Source of the DNA: Bufo bufo
Taxonomy: Eukaryota > Chordata > Amphibia > Anura > Bufonidae
Length of the DNA: 64,000 nucleotides
Direction of reading: 5' to 3'
NCBI RefSeq assembly: GCF_905171765.1
Contig: NC_053398.1
Location: forward strand, 46,220,323 to 46,284,322
In this document: one piece after another, positions 42,695-53,858 of the stretch
Position numbering within the stretch: position 1 is the stretch's first letter
Layout of the letters: each line of letters starts with the position of its first letter
The notes under the pieces: model-generated
What the model was told of the DNA's origin: nothing
What the model saw: the letters and a program-made list of their open reading frames with translations, nothing else
Databases searched by the model: none
Position numbers and translations under genes: made by a program

Positions 42695-43067
42695 GGGTAC
42701 GTGCACATGACCGTATGTATTTTGAGGTCTGCAAACTGGGGATCCGTAAAATACGGATGACATCCATGTTGCATCCTTTCTTTTTGCAGACCAATTGACT
42801 TCAATGGGTCCGTGGTCCGTATTTGCAGCCAAGAACAGGACATGTTCTCTCTTTAGCGGAACGGACATACAGATGTGGAAAACACACAGACGTCAGGGCT
42901 TTTGGCATCCATGTGTCTCTTCCACAAAGGATAGAACATGTCCTATACTTGGCCGCAAAATAAGGTTCCTGGACCTATTGAAGTCAATAAAAAAAAAACG
43001 GATGCAATACGGACATCATCCGTGTTTTGTGGAACACAAAATGCGTTACGGTCGTGTGAATGTACCC
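42695..43067. mobile_element. Family B-type MITE joined to copy 6
   Basis: GGGTACGTGCACATGACCG ... CGGTCGTGTGAATGTACCC. The right flank is TTA (43068-43070). The left flank is the TTA 42692-42694 that also closes the family A element. Confidence 0.88.
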
Positions 43068-43070
43068 TTA

Positions 43071-43408
43071 GATGTACAATTCTGCAACAACTGTATGAAT
43101 TCCCTAGTGAAAATGACGGCGAACGATGATACGTGACAACGATCTGATGCCCAATGTCTCAGGTCGAAGGAAAGCTTTCTGTGCCGAGCAAGGAGAGACT
43201 ACATGGTGATGATGGTGCTGGCAATAATGAGTATTTTCATATAGCGATCCATAAAGATTGACGATAACAATAATTAGCCATCAAGCATCCAGAGCAATTA
43301 TTGTTACAACTGCTCAAAAACAAATGAACTGTGACAGTAAATTAATGCTTAGTGTGAATGGGCCTCTAGATACAATCAAGGATTACCGATAACTTCACCT
43401 CCAGGCTC
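43071..43408. other. No gene seen
   Basis: No frame or repeat end recognised. Confidence 0.35.
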
Positions 43409-43412
43409 TTAA

Positions 43413-43825
43413 AGAGGACCTGTCACCTCTCCTGACGGGTCTGTTTTAGCAATTATGTAATGATAATTCTGGAGCAGCTATTCTTTTGACTCTATGTTGT
43501 AGTATTCCTTTATTATTCCTGCTAGAAGTTAGGAATGAATTACTAGCAGTTTACTATGAAGGTCCAGATGGGTGTTACCAGTTGAGGGGGTGTCCCTGCA
43601 CAGTCTGACTCTATCCAATCGGTGATGTCAACGTAAGACTGTGCAGGGACACCCTTCCCCCAACTGATAACACCCATCTGGACCTTCACTGTAAACTGCT
43701 AGTAACTAATTCATAACTTCTAGAAGGAATAATATAAGAACGTATATCATAGGAATAGATGCTCCGGAATTGTTATTACATGGGGAATGAAAGTAGTTAC
43801 TAAAACAGACAAGTCAGGAGAGGTG
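43413..43825. mobile_element. T2-like palindromic MITE
   Basis: AGAGGACCTGTCACCTCTCC after TTAA (43409-43412) and '...GACAAGTCAGGAGAGGTG' before TTAA (43826-43829). Arms pair: 'cagatgggtgttacc' with 'taacacccatctgg', and 'ctgtgcagggacaccc' with its complement. About 13 bp of the right terminus is lost. Confidence 0.85.
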
Positions 43826-44161
43826 TTAAGGTAATATTGAGATACAGATAACTACACCCCTCACATTTTTGTAAGTATTTTATTGTATCTATTCATGGGA
43901 AAACACTGACGATCTGACACTTTGATACAATGTACAGCAGTCAGTGTAAACACGCAGCCATTACTGTCTAAACCACTGGCAACAAAAATGAGTACACCCC
44001 TAAGTAAAAATGGCCAAATTGTGTACAATTAGCCATTTTCCCTCCCCAGTGTCATGTGACTCGTTAGTGTTACAAGGTCTCAGGTGTGAATAGGGAGCAG
44101 GTGTGTTAAATTTGGTGTTATCGTTCTCACACTCTCTCATACTGGTCACCTGAAGTTCAAC

Positions 44162-44572
44162 ATGGCCCCTCATGGCAAAGAACTCTCCGAGGATCCGAAA
44201 AAAAGAATTGTTGCTCTACACAAAAATGGCCAAATGGCCACCGCGCTGCAGCTCAGTTTCAGGGTGTTGGCAAAGACCATGCAGCGGTTTAATAAGGCCG
44301 GTTCCACTCAGAACAAGCCTCGCCATGGTCGCGCATAGAAGCTGAGTGCACGTGCTCAGTGTCATATCCAGAGATTGTCTTTTCAAAATAAACGTATGAG
44401 TGCTGCCAGCATTGCTGCAGAGGTTAAAGGGGTCGGGGGTCAGTCTGTCAGTGCTCAGACCATACGCCGTACACTGCATTAAATTGGTCTGTCGTCCCAG
44501 AAGGAAGGAAGCCTCTTCTAGAGATGATGCACAAGAAACCCCGCAAACAGTTTGCTGAAGACAAGCAGACTA
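44162..44572 (+). pseudogene. Tc1 transposase N-terminal part
   Basis: ATG at 44162 gives 'MAPHGKELSEDPKKRIVALH', then 'AKTMQRFNKAGSTQNKPRHG'. A TAG at 44336-44338 (codon 59) interrupts, and in-frame 'KLSARAQCHIQRLSF' and 'MSAASIAAEVKGVGGQSVSA' continue. Another stop follows 'RRTLH'. The sequence is cut by the family A insertion at 44574. The segment with the first catalytic Asp is not found on either side. Confidence 0.88.
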
Positions 44573-44573
44573 A

Positions 44574-45397
44574 GGCCTCTTTCACACGGGCGTCGCGTGT
44601 GAGGGCCGGTTACGATGTAGGTGCGTCGCGGGAAAATGCGTATTAATGCGTTTTGCACACGCGGGAGAAAAATCGGCATGTGGTACCCAGACCCAAACCC
44701 GGACTTCTTCACTGGGTTCTGTAGATTTTATTAAAAAATGTAACTCACCTCATCCACTTGTTCGTGCTGCCTGGCTTGTCTTCTTTCTTCTTCTTTGATG
44801 ATCTGGGAGAAAAGGACCTTTGATGACGTCACTACGCTCATCACATGGTCTATCACCATGATGATGGTCCATGGTGATGGACCATGTGATGAGCGTAGTG
44901 ACATCATCAAAGGTCCTTTTCTTCCAGGTACTCAAAGAAGAAGAATGAAGAGAAGCCGGGCTGCGCAAACAAGTGGATGAGGTGAGTTTAATATTTTTTT
45001 TTTTAACCCCTCCATCCCTCATTTTACTTAGCATTCTGTATTCAGAATGCTATTATTTTCCCTTATAACCATGTTATAAGGGAAAATAATAAAGATCGGG
45101 TCCCCATCCCGATCGTCTCCTAGCAACCATGCGTGAAAATCGCACCACATCCGCACTTGCTTGCGGATGCCTGCGATTTTCACACAGCCCTATTCACTTC
45201 TATGGGGCCTGCGTTGCTTGAAAAACGCACAATATAGAGCATGCTGCGAATTTCACGCAACGCACATGTGATGCGTGAAAATCACTGCTCATGTGCACAG
45301 CCCCATTGAAATGAATGGGTCCGGATTTAGTGCGGGTGCAATGCGTTCATCTCACGCATTGCACCCACGCGGAAAACTCGCCCGTGTGAAAGAGGCC
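44574..45397. mobile_element. Family A Harbinger-like MITE, copy 7, inside Tc1
   Basis: GGCCTCTTTCACACGGGCG ... GCCCGTGTGAAAGAGGCC, flanked by TAA (44571-44573) and TTA (45398-45400). The central hairpin arms at about 44810-44920 carry TGACGTCA at 44824-44831, while the mirror site has decayed to TGACATCA. Confidence 0.92.
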
Positions 45398-45400
45398 TTA

Positions 45401-45609
45401 GGGCTTGTTCACACGACCGTTCACCTCACGCAATGCACAGGCACCGTCCTTGGGGCAGCCGCATAGGGATCGCAGACCCATTCACTTGAATGGGTCCGCG
45501 ATCCGTCCGTTCCGCAAAAAGATAGAGCAAGTTCTACCTTTTTGCGATGCGGAGGCACGGAACGGAACCCCAGAAAGCACTCAGTAGTGCTTCCGTAGTG
45601 TTCCGTTCC
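45401..45609. mobile_element. Truncated family B MITE, joined to copy 7
   Basis: GGGCTTGTTCACACGACCG starts right after the TTA 45398-45400. Internal blocks 'cccattcacttgaatggg' and 'cggaggcacggaacgga' match 3994-4371. The right half and right end are missing; transposase sequence resumes at about 45612. Confidence 0.75.
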
Positions 45610-45611
45610 AA

Positions 45612-45667
45612 GGACAAGTGTGTTTTGCCTACAGTCAAGTATGGTGGTGGGGGTGTCATGGTTTGGG
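45612..45667 (+). pseudogene. Tc1 transposase, middle fragment
   Basis: 'DKCVLPTVKYGGGGVMVWGC' is readable between the truncated MITE and the next insertion. This is the glycine-rich turn before the second catalytic Asp. Confidence 0.8.
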
Positions 45668-45679
45668 GCTGCATGAGTG

Positions 45680-46120
45680 CTCACGAGTGCTGTATTTGGG
45701 GTTTGAGCATTGCCTGCCAGTTAGGCCACTCTATTCTGTGATTTTTCTTGATATGTATTGAATGTGCGGACGCTTATCGTTGGTAGCATTCTAGTGCACC
45801 TGGTAGCCTGTGTCACATGGCCGGCTATAGTTGGGGCTCGCAGCCTCCTCCCATTGTATTAGTGATCTTACTTTGGAGGTATGTGGGAGTTTGGCTGTGA
45901 GTTGGACCTTCGCACCTATCGGACAGTGTTCACACACTATAGGTAGGTTAGTGGTAGGTCCTGCGCTATACTGAGATACCTTGGCGGGGTGCACGGGCTC
46001 CGATATGTTCCTGACAGGAATATATTGGCTAAAATCTCATTTTTTAACATCAGTGTGAGGGTTTAGCCTTGTATTGTCAGTTGCATACTATTGTGGTGCA
46101 CCTTTTTCAGTGATCTACTA
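45680..46120. mobile_element. Unclassified 441-bp insert with 12-bp target duplication
   Basis: GCTGCATGAGTG occurs at 45668-45679 and 46121-46132, and transposase similarity is continuous if one copy and the insert are removed. The insert has no terminal inverted repeat, poly(A) tail or TG..CA ends that I can see, and no coding frame. The duplication length fits target-primed retroposition or an unusual DNA element. Confidence 0.8.
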
Positions 46121-46500
46121 GCTGCATGAGTGATGCCAGCTGTGGGGAGCTACAATTCATTGAGGGAACCATAAATGCCAACATGTCCTGTGACATACTG
46201 AAGCAGAGCATGATCCCCGCCCTTCGGAAACTGGGCAGCAGGGCAGTATTTCAACATGATAACAACCTCAAACACACCTCCAAGTCAACCACTGCCTTGC
46301 TATGGAAACTGAGGGTAAAGGTGCTGGACTCGCTAAGCATGTCTCCACCCTATTGAGCATCTGTGGGACATCCTCAAACGGAAGGTGGAGGAGTGCAAGT
46401 CTCTAATATCCACCAGCTCTGTGATGTCATCATGGAGGAGTGGAAGAGGATTCCAGTGGCAACCTGTGAAGCTCTAGTGAACTCCATGCCCAAAAGTTAA
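46121..46500 (+). pseudogene. Tc1 transposase C-terminal part
   Basis: 'SDASCGELQFIEGTINANMS', then 'AVFQHDNNLKHTSKSTTALL' with the second Asp. The frame breaks before 'PIEHLWDILKR' (about 46345-46380), which keeps the Glu but has lost 'DLN'. The tail 'EEWKRIPVATCEALVNSMPK' follows, then a stop. Confidence 0.88.
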
Positions 46501-46919
46501 GGCAGTGCTGGAAAATAATGGTTGCCACACAAAATATTTGGGACACTTTGGTCACAATTTGGCGATTGTCACCTGGGGGCGTACTAACTTTTGTTGCCGG
46601 CGGTTTAGACAGTAATGGCTGTGTGTTTAGTTATTTTGAGGGCACACAAGCTGTACACTGACTACTTTACATCGTATCAAAGTGTCATATCTTCAGTGTT
46701 GTCCCAGGAAAGGATACAATAAAATATTTACAAAAATGTTAGGGGTGGACTCACTTTTGCGAGATACTGTATATGCGGAGCGTCTGGTGAAGAAAAAATG
46801 GACTGATGGAATCAAGGTCCAAAACTACATTTTCCCTTACAATGGTTCTATTCAATCTAATATCTAATCTAAAATAAATACATGAGATGATTTAGACCAA
46901 AAGGATCTCAAGATTATAG

Positions 46920-47245
46920 GGGTTTTCAGGGATTTTGATATTGATAGCCTATCCTCACTATAGGTCATCAATATTAGATTGGTGAGGGGCAGATCAGCTG
47001 TATGAAGAGGCCACAGCGCTCATAAACGCTTAGGCGTCTTCCTAGGCCACGTGACGTAACGTTCATCGGTGACATGGTCTAGGCGCAGCTCAACCTCATT
47101 TGAACGAATGGGGCTGAGATGCAATACCAAGCACAGCCACTATACAATGTATGGCGCTGTGCTTGGTGAGCTGTTAGGAGGCTGAGGCACTTACTAGGGC
47201 TCCGGTGAACACTACGGCTTACTCAAACAGCTGATCGGCGGGAGT
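46920..47245. mobile_element. T2-like repeat fragment
   Basis: 'ggggttttcagggattttgatattga', 'cctatcctcactataggtcatcaatatt', 'gatcagctgtatgaagaggcc' and 'cttaggcgtcttcctagg' repeat the order seen at 20345-20680. 'tcaaacagctgatcggcggg' at the right pairs with the left portion. Confidence 0.6.
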
Positions 47246-47249
47246 TTTC

Positions 47250-47477
47250 CAGTCTGCGCCAGTCTGCGCCGGGACATAGGAGGAGCTATTTTTGATCTTT
47301 GAAAAAAATGAAATACCGGATCCATTTTTTCCAGATGATACCGGATGAGACGGATCGGTTATTTTACCGGATCCGTCTAACGGATCTGGAAAAACAGATT
47401 TCTGTTTGCATACAGTTTGCTGGATCAGGCAGGCAGGTCCGTTGCCGGAACCGAACAACGCTAGCGTGAATGTACCC
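47250..47477. mobile_element. Harbinger-like MITE, right part
   Basis: Right end GCTAGCGTGAATGTACCC before TAA (47478-47480). Inside are 'taccggatcc' and 'ggatccgt' palindromic words and a direct repeat 'cagtctgcgccagtctgcgcc' (47250-47270). Left end not identified. Confidence 0.5.
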
Positions 47478-47484
47478 TAAGTCA

Positions 47485-47820
47485 GGCATTTCCTATGGAG
47501 TAAGATGTGCCATAATTCTGGCTTACCATGCTCCAGAAACTGTATTCTATGACTGCTAGGAGCCAGTGTAGACTTCAGCAACGACTTACGCCAGCTTATG
47601 GAGTAAATGATAGTAAATCCAATGGTCTCTGAAAGGCCACGGCCTCTGCTAAGCTCAAAAAGTTGCGAATATGATGTGCGCCACAGTGATAAATATCTTG
47701 TAAGCTTTTGATGCAGCACACTGGCATCATGTGCTATCATACAGTTATATATTATCGATATTTACCCTCGAATCCTTTGCCAGTTTAGACACATCCATTC
47801 CAGGTATAAATAGCATGTAT
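47485..47820. other. No gene seen
   Basis: No supported frame or element ends. Confidence 0.35.
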
Positions 47821-47823
47821 ATA

Positions 47824-49403
47824 CACTGCTCAAAAAAATAAAGGGAACACAAAAATAACACATCCTAGATCTGAGTTAATTAAATATTCTTCTGAAATAC
47901 TTTGTTCTTTAAATAGTTGAATGTGCTGACAACAAAATCACACAAAAATTAAAAAATGGAAATCAAATTTTTCAACACATGGAGGTCTGGATTTGGAGTC
48001 ACACTCAAAATTAAAGTGGAAAAACACACTACAGGCTGATCCAACTTTGATGTAATGTCCTTAAAACAAGTCAAATTGAGGCTCAGTAGTGTGTGTGGCC
48101 TCCACGTGCCTGTATGACCTCCCTACAGCGCCTGTGCATGCTCCTGATGAGGTGGCGGACGGTCTCCTGAGGGATCTCCTCCCAGACCTGGACTAAAGCA
48201 TCTGCCAACTCCTGGACAGTCTGTGGTGCAAAGTGACGTTGGTGGATAGAGCGAGACATGATGTCCCAGATGTGCTCAATTGGATTCAGGTCTGGGGAAC
48301 GGGCGGGCCAGTCCATAGCATCAATGCCTTCGTCTTGCAGTAACTGCTGATACACTCCAGCCACATGAGGTCTAGCATTGTCTTGCATTAGGAGGAACCC
48401 AGGGCCAACCGCACCAGCATATGGTCTCACAAGTGGTCTGAGGATCTCATCTCGGTACCTAATGGCAGTCAGGCTACCTCTGGCGAGCACATGGAGGGCT
48501 GTGCGGCCCTCCAAATAAATGCCACCCCACACCATTACTGACCCAATGCCAAACCGGTCATGCTGGAGGATGTTGCAGGCAGCAGAACGTTATCCACGGC
48601 GTCTCAAGACTGTCACGTCTGTCACATGTGCTCAGTGTGAACCTGCTTTCATCTGTGAAGAGCACAGGGCGCCAGTGGCGAATTTGCCAATCTTGGTGTT
48701 CTCTGGCAAATGCCAAACGTCCTGCACGGTGTTGGGCTGTAAGCACAACCCCCACCTGTGGACGTTGGGCCCTCATATCACCCTCATGGAGTCTGTTTCT
48801 GACCGTTTGAGCAGACACATGCACATTTGTGGCCTGCTGGAGGTCATTTTGCAGGGCTCTGGCAGTGCTCCTCCTATTCCTCCTTGCATAAAGGCGGAGG
48901 TAGCGGTCCTGCTGCTGGGTTGTTGCACTCCTACGGCCTCCTCCACGTCTCCTGATGTACTGGCCTGTCTCCTGGTAGCGCCTCCATGCTCTGGACACTA
49001 CGCTGACAGACACAGCAAACCTTCTTGCCACAGCTCGCATTGATGTGCCATCCTGGATAAGCTGCACTGCCTGAGCCACTTGTGTGGGTTGTAGACTCCG
49101 TCTCATGCTACCACTAGAGTGAAAGCACCGCCAGCATTCAAAAGTGACCAAAACATCAGCCAGGAAGCATAGGAACTAAGAAGAGGTCTGTGGTCACCAC
49201 CTGCAGAACCACTCCTTTATTGGGGGTGTCTTGCTAATTGCCTATAATTTCCACCTGTTGTCTATCCCATTTGCACAACAGCATGTGAAATTGATTGTCA
49301 CTCAGTGTTGCTTCCTAAGTGGACAGTTTGATTTCACAGAAGTGTGATTGACTTGGAGTTACATTGTGTTGTTTAAGTGTTCCCTTTATTTTTTTGAGCA
49401 GTG
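47824..49403 (-). mobile_element. Full-length Tc1 element, copy 2 (inverted relative to copy 1)
   Basis: Same CACTGCTCAAAAAAATAAAG ends, flanked by TA, 1580 bp. Differences from copy 1 are few and scattered, so the two are close relatives. Confidence 0.96.
48083..49151 (-). pseudogene. Tc1-like transposase, frameshifted, catalytic triad retained
   Basis: The N-terminal 179 or so residues (from 49151) match copy 1 nearly exactly through '[17 protein letters not shown]' (first Asp). A 2-bp deletion near 48609 then shifts the frame and leads to a stop at 48558. The rest is open from 48535: 'MVWGGI', '[13 protein letters not shown]' (second Asp) and 'SPDLNPIEHIWD' with Glu present (GAG). The C-terminus is the family form '...REVIQARGGHTHY'. 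Spacing is DD34E. It would not make a full protein without a frameshift. Confidence 0.95.
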
Positions 49404-50335
49404 TATATTTTTGCCTAAAAATGTAATGTAAATCGGTCAATGCCTTTCCAGTGTGATTTTGGACTTCTTATGAGTCAACTGGGATTTGTCAATAGGAAAT
49501 TTTTACCTTGTCGGAAATATGTCTTTCGCTCAACCTTGTAGCTATGAAAAGCGACGTACAAAGTAAACAGTAGGAGGACACTGCGCAGTCTTAATTCTTC
49601 GGCGTATGTGCTCTGTCCTAGCTCATGAAACATGCACGAAATGAAAACTTATGGCGACAGTATGAGACCTATACGTTAACATGATGAGACACTTAGCCCA
49701 TGCTTAGGCGTGGTGTGATGCGTTAATAGCATCTTCCGATTATCTTAAGAAGTTACAAGTCAATTTACTAAGAGGTGGATGTGACACTGCAATCTTTTTT
49801 AATCAGTTGGACAGACGTGTCACGCTCCGCTTCACCCAGTTTGCTTTGCCATTCAGTCCATAGGGGAGAATTTATCCCGAGGGTAATATTTGAAGTCAGT
49901 TTTTCTTGAGTCTCCGTGGGCGTACTTTGTGCCAAATTTATCAAATGTCACATGCTTTTGTTAAATGTGCTGCATCTATAAAAATAACATTTTTGTGATT
50001 TTTTTTTTCTATGACACTCCGTTACTGGAATGAGTTTTTAGTTTTTTTTGCAACTTTGTAAAAAAAATTGCAATGATAATTCTGGAATGAAACTAATGAA
50101 CATTGCGAACCCTGTCTACTTTCCAAAACTGGAGTGGGTGGTGTACCAATGCGAAAAGTGGCACATATTTACACAAATATGCCCAAAAAGCGCCAAAAGC
50201 CCTATTTTGGACCTTTTAAAGCCAGAAGTATGAGGTGCTGAGCTTGACAAATTCCCCCATAGTCTGTGGTTCCTTATTATTCACTGATGTAGGGTGGTGT
50301 GTGAGAAATTATTGGCCATTAATTGGGAACAATAT
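49404..50335. other. No gene seen
   Basis: T-runs at 50000 and 50043. No supported frame or repeat ends. Confidence 0.4.
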
Positions 50336-50339
50336 TTTG

Positions 50340-50545
50340 GCCATTATGAGGACATATATATAGGGGCCACTATGGGGACAGATATACATGGGGCTCTTTG
50401 GGGGTATTGTAGACAGGGGGCACTATGGAGCCATTATATATACTGGGGGCACTATGGGGGCTATTATAGATCCTGGGGGCACCACCGAGGGGCATTATAT
50501 ATACGGAGGGCACTATGGGGGGGGCATAATATAAACTGAGGGAAC
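50340..50545. repeat. Minisatellite, unit about 30-33 bp
   Basis: About six units of 'GGGGGCACTATGGGG' plus 'CATTATATATAC', diverged. Word composition resembles the array at 39050-39860 but in different order. Confidence 0.75.
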
Positions 50546-50569
50546 TGCAGAGGTTGGGATTAAAAAAAA

Positions 50570-50737
50570 AAAAAAGCCTTTGAAATTCATCCGTTTTTTA
50601 ATGGCTGTTTTTAATGGCCTTTAAAAACTGATGCAAAATGGCCATTAAAAATGGATAAATGGCCAGAAAATGGATGTAAACACTGAAGCAAAATGGACAT
50701 GAAAAACTGACAGTGTCCTTGTCATGTGAATGTAGCC
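50570..50737. mobile_element. Harbinger-like MITE, right part
   Basis: Right end GTCATGTGAATGTAGCC before TAA (50738-50740). Interior 'aatggccattaaaaatgg' style inverted words. Left end missing, replaced by an A-run. Confidence 0.5.
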
Positions 50738-50744
50738 TAAGTGA

Positions 50745-50992
50745 AAGATCCATACTTACCTGCTTCCCGCCACTTCGGTCCTCAGCAATGGCTCCAGTTT
50801 GCTTACTGCTGGTGCAGCATGGGCATGGTCACATGCTCCACTGCAGCCAATGACTGCACCACATATGACCATGCGCATCCTGCACCGGAAATAAACAAGC
50901 CCTGGAGTGGAAGATGAACACCCCCTGCTCCCCGCCATTGTGGAGGACCGGAGGGGAGGGGAACAGGTAAGTATGAATCTTTAACTTACTGA
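50745..50992. repeat. Inverted repeat with 'CTTACCTG' arms
   Basis: 'aaagatccatacttacctg' at 50744 pairs with 'caggtaagtatgaatcttt' at 50965. Inner pairs 'gcccatgctgcaccagc'-type and 'tggtcatatgtggtgc' follow. The arms resemble those of 3315-3512 in layout ('cttacctg...caggtaag'). Confidence 0.65.
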
Positions 50993-51645
50993 TCAGTGCT
51001 TTGTGAAAACATTTGATTCAACCAAGACGTCGCAAATAAATGTGATCCTTGTTGTTTTAGGCTTGGATCTGGAATTACACGGGGAGTAAACTCACTATTT
51101 ATAAAGGGATATACTTTTGCATATCTACCTGCTGCAGCCAAAAGGATGGGCATGCCACCGGGCACAGATCCATGCAAGTCATTAAAGAACACCACACCCA
51201 TGGACTTTCACATCTGTGGCCATATTGATTATAAGGACAAGTCGGACTCAATGAAAGGTGTAATCAGTATGGCTTAAAACCGCGGGCCCACAAACTGCAG
51301 CGTTGCGGATATAAAAATTTGGCGCATTGTCCGCGCCACAATTCCAAGACCAAATTCCATCTTACGTATGTGCCCTTAATGTGATGGCGACTGGGATCTA
51401 TAGATATCAGGTAAAAGATACCATGTTATAAGCTCTTTGTGAATTAGTAGGAACTATGTTCATTGTCAAAATGTCAACAGTGACAAATTAAAAAGGGGCC
51501 TTCCTTCTCTGCGTCTTAAAGGCATGTCTCCATGGCTTCACAGTTTCTTAGTCACTTTTCAAAAATGACATGCCGGATCTAATCTTCTGAAGAAAGCGAG
51601 GGGAACCAACTGTGTTCTCTCCTATGCTAAGAGTCATCTCGTTTA
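50993..51645. other. No gene seen
   Basis: No recognised element ends or frame. Confidence 0.35.
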
Positions 51646-51649
51646 CACA

Positions 51650-51816
51650 CAGGGTTGGACTGGCCCATCAATGTACCAGAGTATCTTCTGGTGGACTCAA
51701 GCTCTGACAACAATGGATTCTTAATAAAACAGGGCCTTTAAGGTCCTACATAGACATAGGGTGGACCCGCTGAATCATTTCCTCTGGTAGACCCAAGGGA
51801 TTTCAGTCTGACGCTG
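51650..51816. mobile_element. hAT MITE, 167 bp, perfect target duplication
   Basis: CAGGGTTGGACTGGCCC at the left and ...TTTCAGTCTGACGCTG at the right, flanked by TTTACACA (51642-51649, 51817-51824). The terminal repeats match weakly; the duplication is exact. Confidence 0.88.
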
Positions 51817-51824
51817 TTTACACA

Positions 51825-52765
51825 TATGACACTGCAAAAAGAGTCCATTCGTGAGATTTGCTCTCCTGGTTGTCCTGAAATAAAACTACTACCAAGGTAG
51901 TTAGAAAACTGATTCACTGATTCAGCACAGACAAGGGTTAAACTGGTGGCTGCCTGAAGGTTACGTAACCTCTCGCTGGCACCACAGAGCGAGCGCTGTG
52001 ACATTCGCATTGCCACACTTGCATTCCACACTCTGCACTGACGGCACATACAGGGGCTCTCAATAATAGATCAGGAATTTGAACCTATTCACGTGTAGGG
52101 CCTATGTGACTAAGCCTCTAATTAGCTTTGACTTCTTGGCGTTTTTTGTTCCACGCATTTTTCATCAGCGTCTTGATGAATGCCCATTGTATGAAGCAGA
52201 GTCTACTAACATGTTACACGTTGAAGCACATATTATCCTGATGAGTAACTCAAACTTCCTTACAACACATATTATACGTTCCCAATAGATATTAGCAAAG
52301 TGTTGTACCTGAACCTTATCAACCCCTGAAATAAAAGAAATCTAAGTAAACTGTGCTCACATCGTCATTGATTCACGAAAGGCAAGGCAGACCAGGCGGT
52401 TGCTATAGGCCCTAGGAGATAGGGGGGCTACCCTACCCTGTGGCCTCCACTTTACCACAGGGTGTGGAAAACCTGAGTAGGTGTCCACTCTCCAGAATGC
52501 ACACACCGCTCCCTACAGTCATGGTTGGCAAATCCCAGACCCATAATGGGATGTCCTTTTACATCTTTCTTATGGACCCCAACTCTTACTGGTGACTGGA
52601 TGAGTTACAAAAGCAGCTTCATACTCCTACTCTATTGACATGTGAAAACCCCATTATGCCAGTATCCTACTCCACCATACATACAAAAGTTATAGAGGTC
52701 TGTAGAGGTCTTCCTGCCAGTACTACATGCTAGATCTGTGTGTCTAGGATGCTGCTGCCTTCTCC
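51825..52765. other. No gene seen
   Basis: Unique-looking. The 52380-52450 stretch ('aggccctaggagatagggggg') may be eroded hAT sequence. No supported frame. Confidence 0.4.
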
Positions 52766-52767
52766 CT

Positions 52768-52832
52768 GCAAAGGGCATGGTGGGAGTTGTAGTTTTACAA
52801 CAGCTGGAGAGCCGCAGGTTGGCCATGCCTGA
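52768..52832. mobile_element. hAT MITE, right half
   Basis: 'GGGAGTTGTAGTTTTACAAC', 'AGCTGGAGAGCCGCAGGTTG' and the end GGCCATGCCTG match the right half of 17217-17363. The left half is missing. Confidence 0.75.
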
Positions 52833-52849
52833 GCTAGAGGAAGGACTAA

Positions 52850-53075
52850 AGGCCTTTTTACACAGGCTGATTAACAGGCAATTATCGGGAACACAGGGTG
52901 ATCTGCTGCCAGCAAACAATGAGTTTGTGCGCCGCATAAAAGATCCAGTCACCAGACGAATGAGCTTTTGCTTGTTCGTAGGGTGATCGGTGCCACATTT
53001 ACATGTGGAAATTATCAGAGTAAGCAATTCAATGTTCATTCCTGATAACTGCCCTGATCCTCAGCTGGTGTAAAG
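52850..53075. mobile_element. MITE of the 'TTTACACAGGC' family
   Basis: 'ggcctttttacacaggctga' and 'aattatcgggaac' at the left face 'ttcctgataactgcc' and 'agctggtgtaaaggg' at the right. Words are shared with 12800-13145. Confidence 0.55.
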
Positions 53076-53079
53076 GGTT

Positions 53080-53480
53080 ATGAATTTTTTATTGAAGACT
53101 ATTTGGAAAGCTGTGTCAAAAAAGCACATATCAGGGAGGCGGTCTTGGTTGTGAATAGCCCTAAAGATGCAGGTCTCTTCCAACTGGCAGTACTGTTTTT
53201 TCCAGTTAGGTTCTGGTTTTGCTTTGAATGAGTAAGGAGGATGGTTGTCCCCAAAGTGATGGAGTCCCTAGGGTCAGGTGGGAATTGGTAGACTCTCATT
53301 TCCTAGACAGGAAATGAGAGTCCACATTGGTTTTACCACAAATTGATTGTCAGTATCTATGTGGTTTTGCAGGTATTTTCCATTAACAATCTATTTGAAA
53401 ACTATGCCAAATTGTGGTAAACCTCCATTTTGGCTGCTCTATGTCCACTGAGTGTGAACTCACATAAAGTGGTTGTCACA
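53080..53480. other. No gene seen
   Basis: A short inverted pair 'gactctcatttcctagacaggaaatgagagtc' lies at 53291-53322. Otherwise nothing recognised. Confidence 0.45.
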
Positions 53481-53484
53481 CTAC

Positions 53485-53790
53485 AACAACTTATCCTCTT
53501 TCCACAGGATCGGAGATAAGTGTCTGATTGCCGGGCCCCCACAAATCACTAGAATGGGGTCCTGCGTTCCCCCGTTTGATGGAGCTGTGCTGCCACTTGA
53601 TTTGACTCCATGGGCCTGCCAGAGATAAACACTTTTACTATCTCCAGCAGCCTCGCGGAGTTGAATGGAGAGGCACCATGCATGCATGTCTAACGGTTCA
53701 TTCAAATAGGGGAACACGGACCCCAGTTCTAGTGACTAGCAGGGGCCTCTGCAGTCAGACCCCTGTTGATCAGACACTTATGCCCTCATA
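53485..53790. mobile_element. T2-like repeat fragment
   Basis: 'acttatcctctttccacaggat', 'gataagtgtctgattgccggg' and, at the right, 'gaccctgttgatcagacacttatg' form an inverted pair. The pattern recurs at 54715-54945 and 59850-59940. Confidence 0.55.
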
Positions 53791-53858
53791 GGGAGAAGGG
53801 GCTCACCTGCTCCTCCATGGCTCGGTCTGAGTCTGGTTGTGGAACACTTTTTCTATTA

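Larger units (their letters stand above)
43845..46769 (+). mobile_element. Tc1 element broken by three insertions
   Basis: The right end GTGAGTCCACCCC-type repeat (as '..GGGGTGGACTCACTTTTGCG AGATACTG', 46740-46769) is followed by TA. The left end ('CAG..ACTACACCCCTCACAT', 43845) is partly deleted. Internal insertions: family A MITE 44574-45397, truncated family B MITE 45401-45609, and an unclassified insert 45680-46120. Confidence 0.85.
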
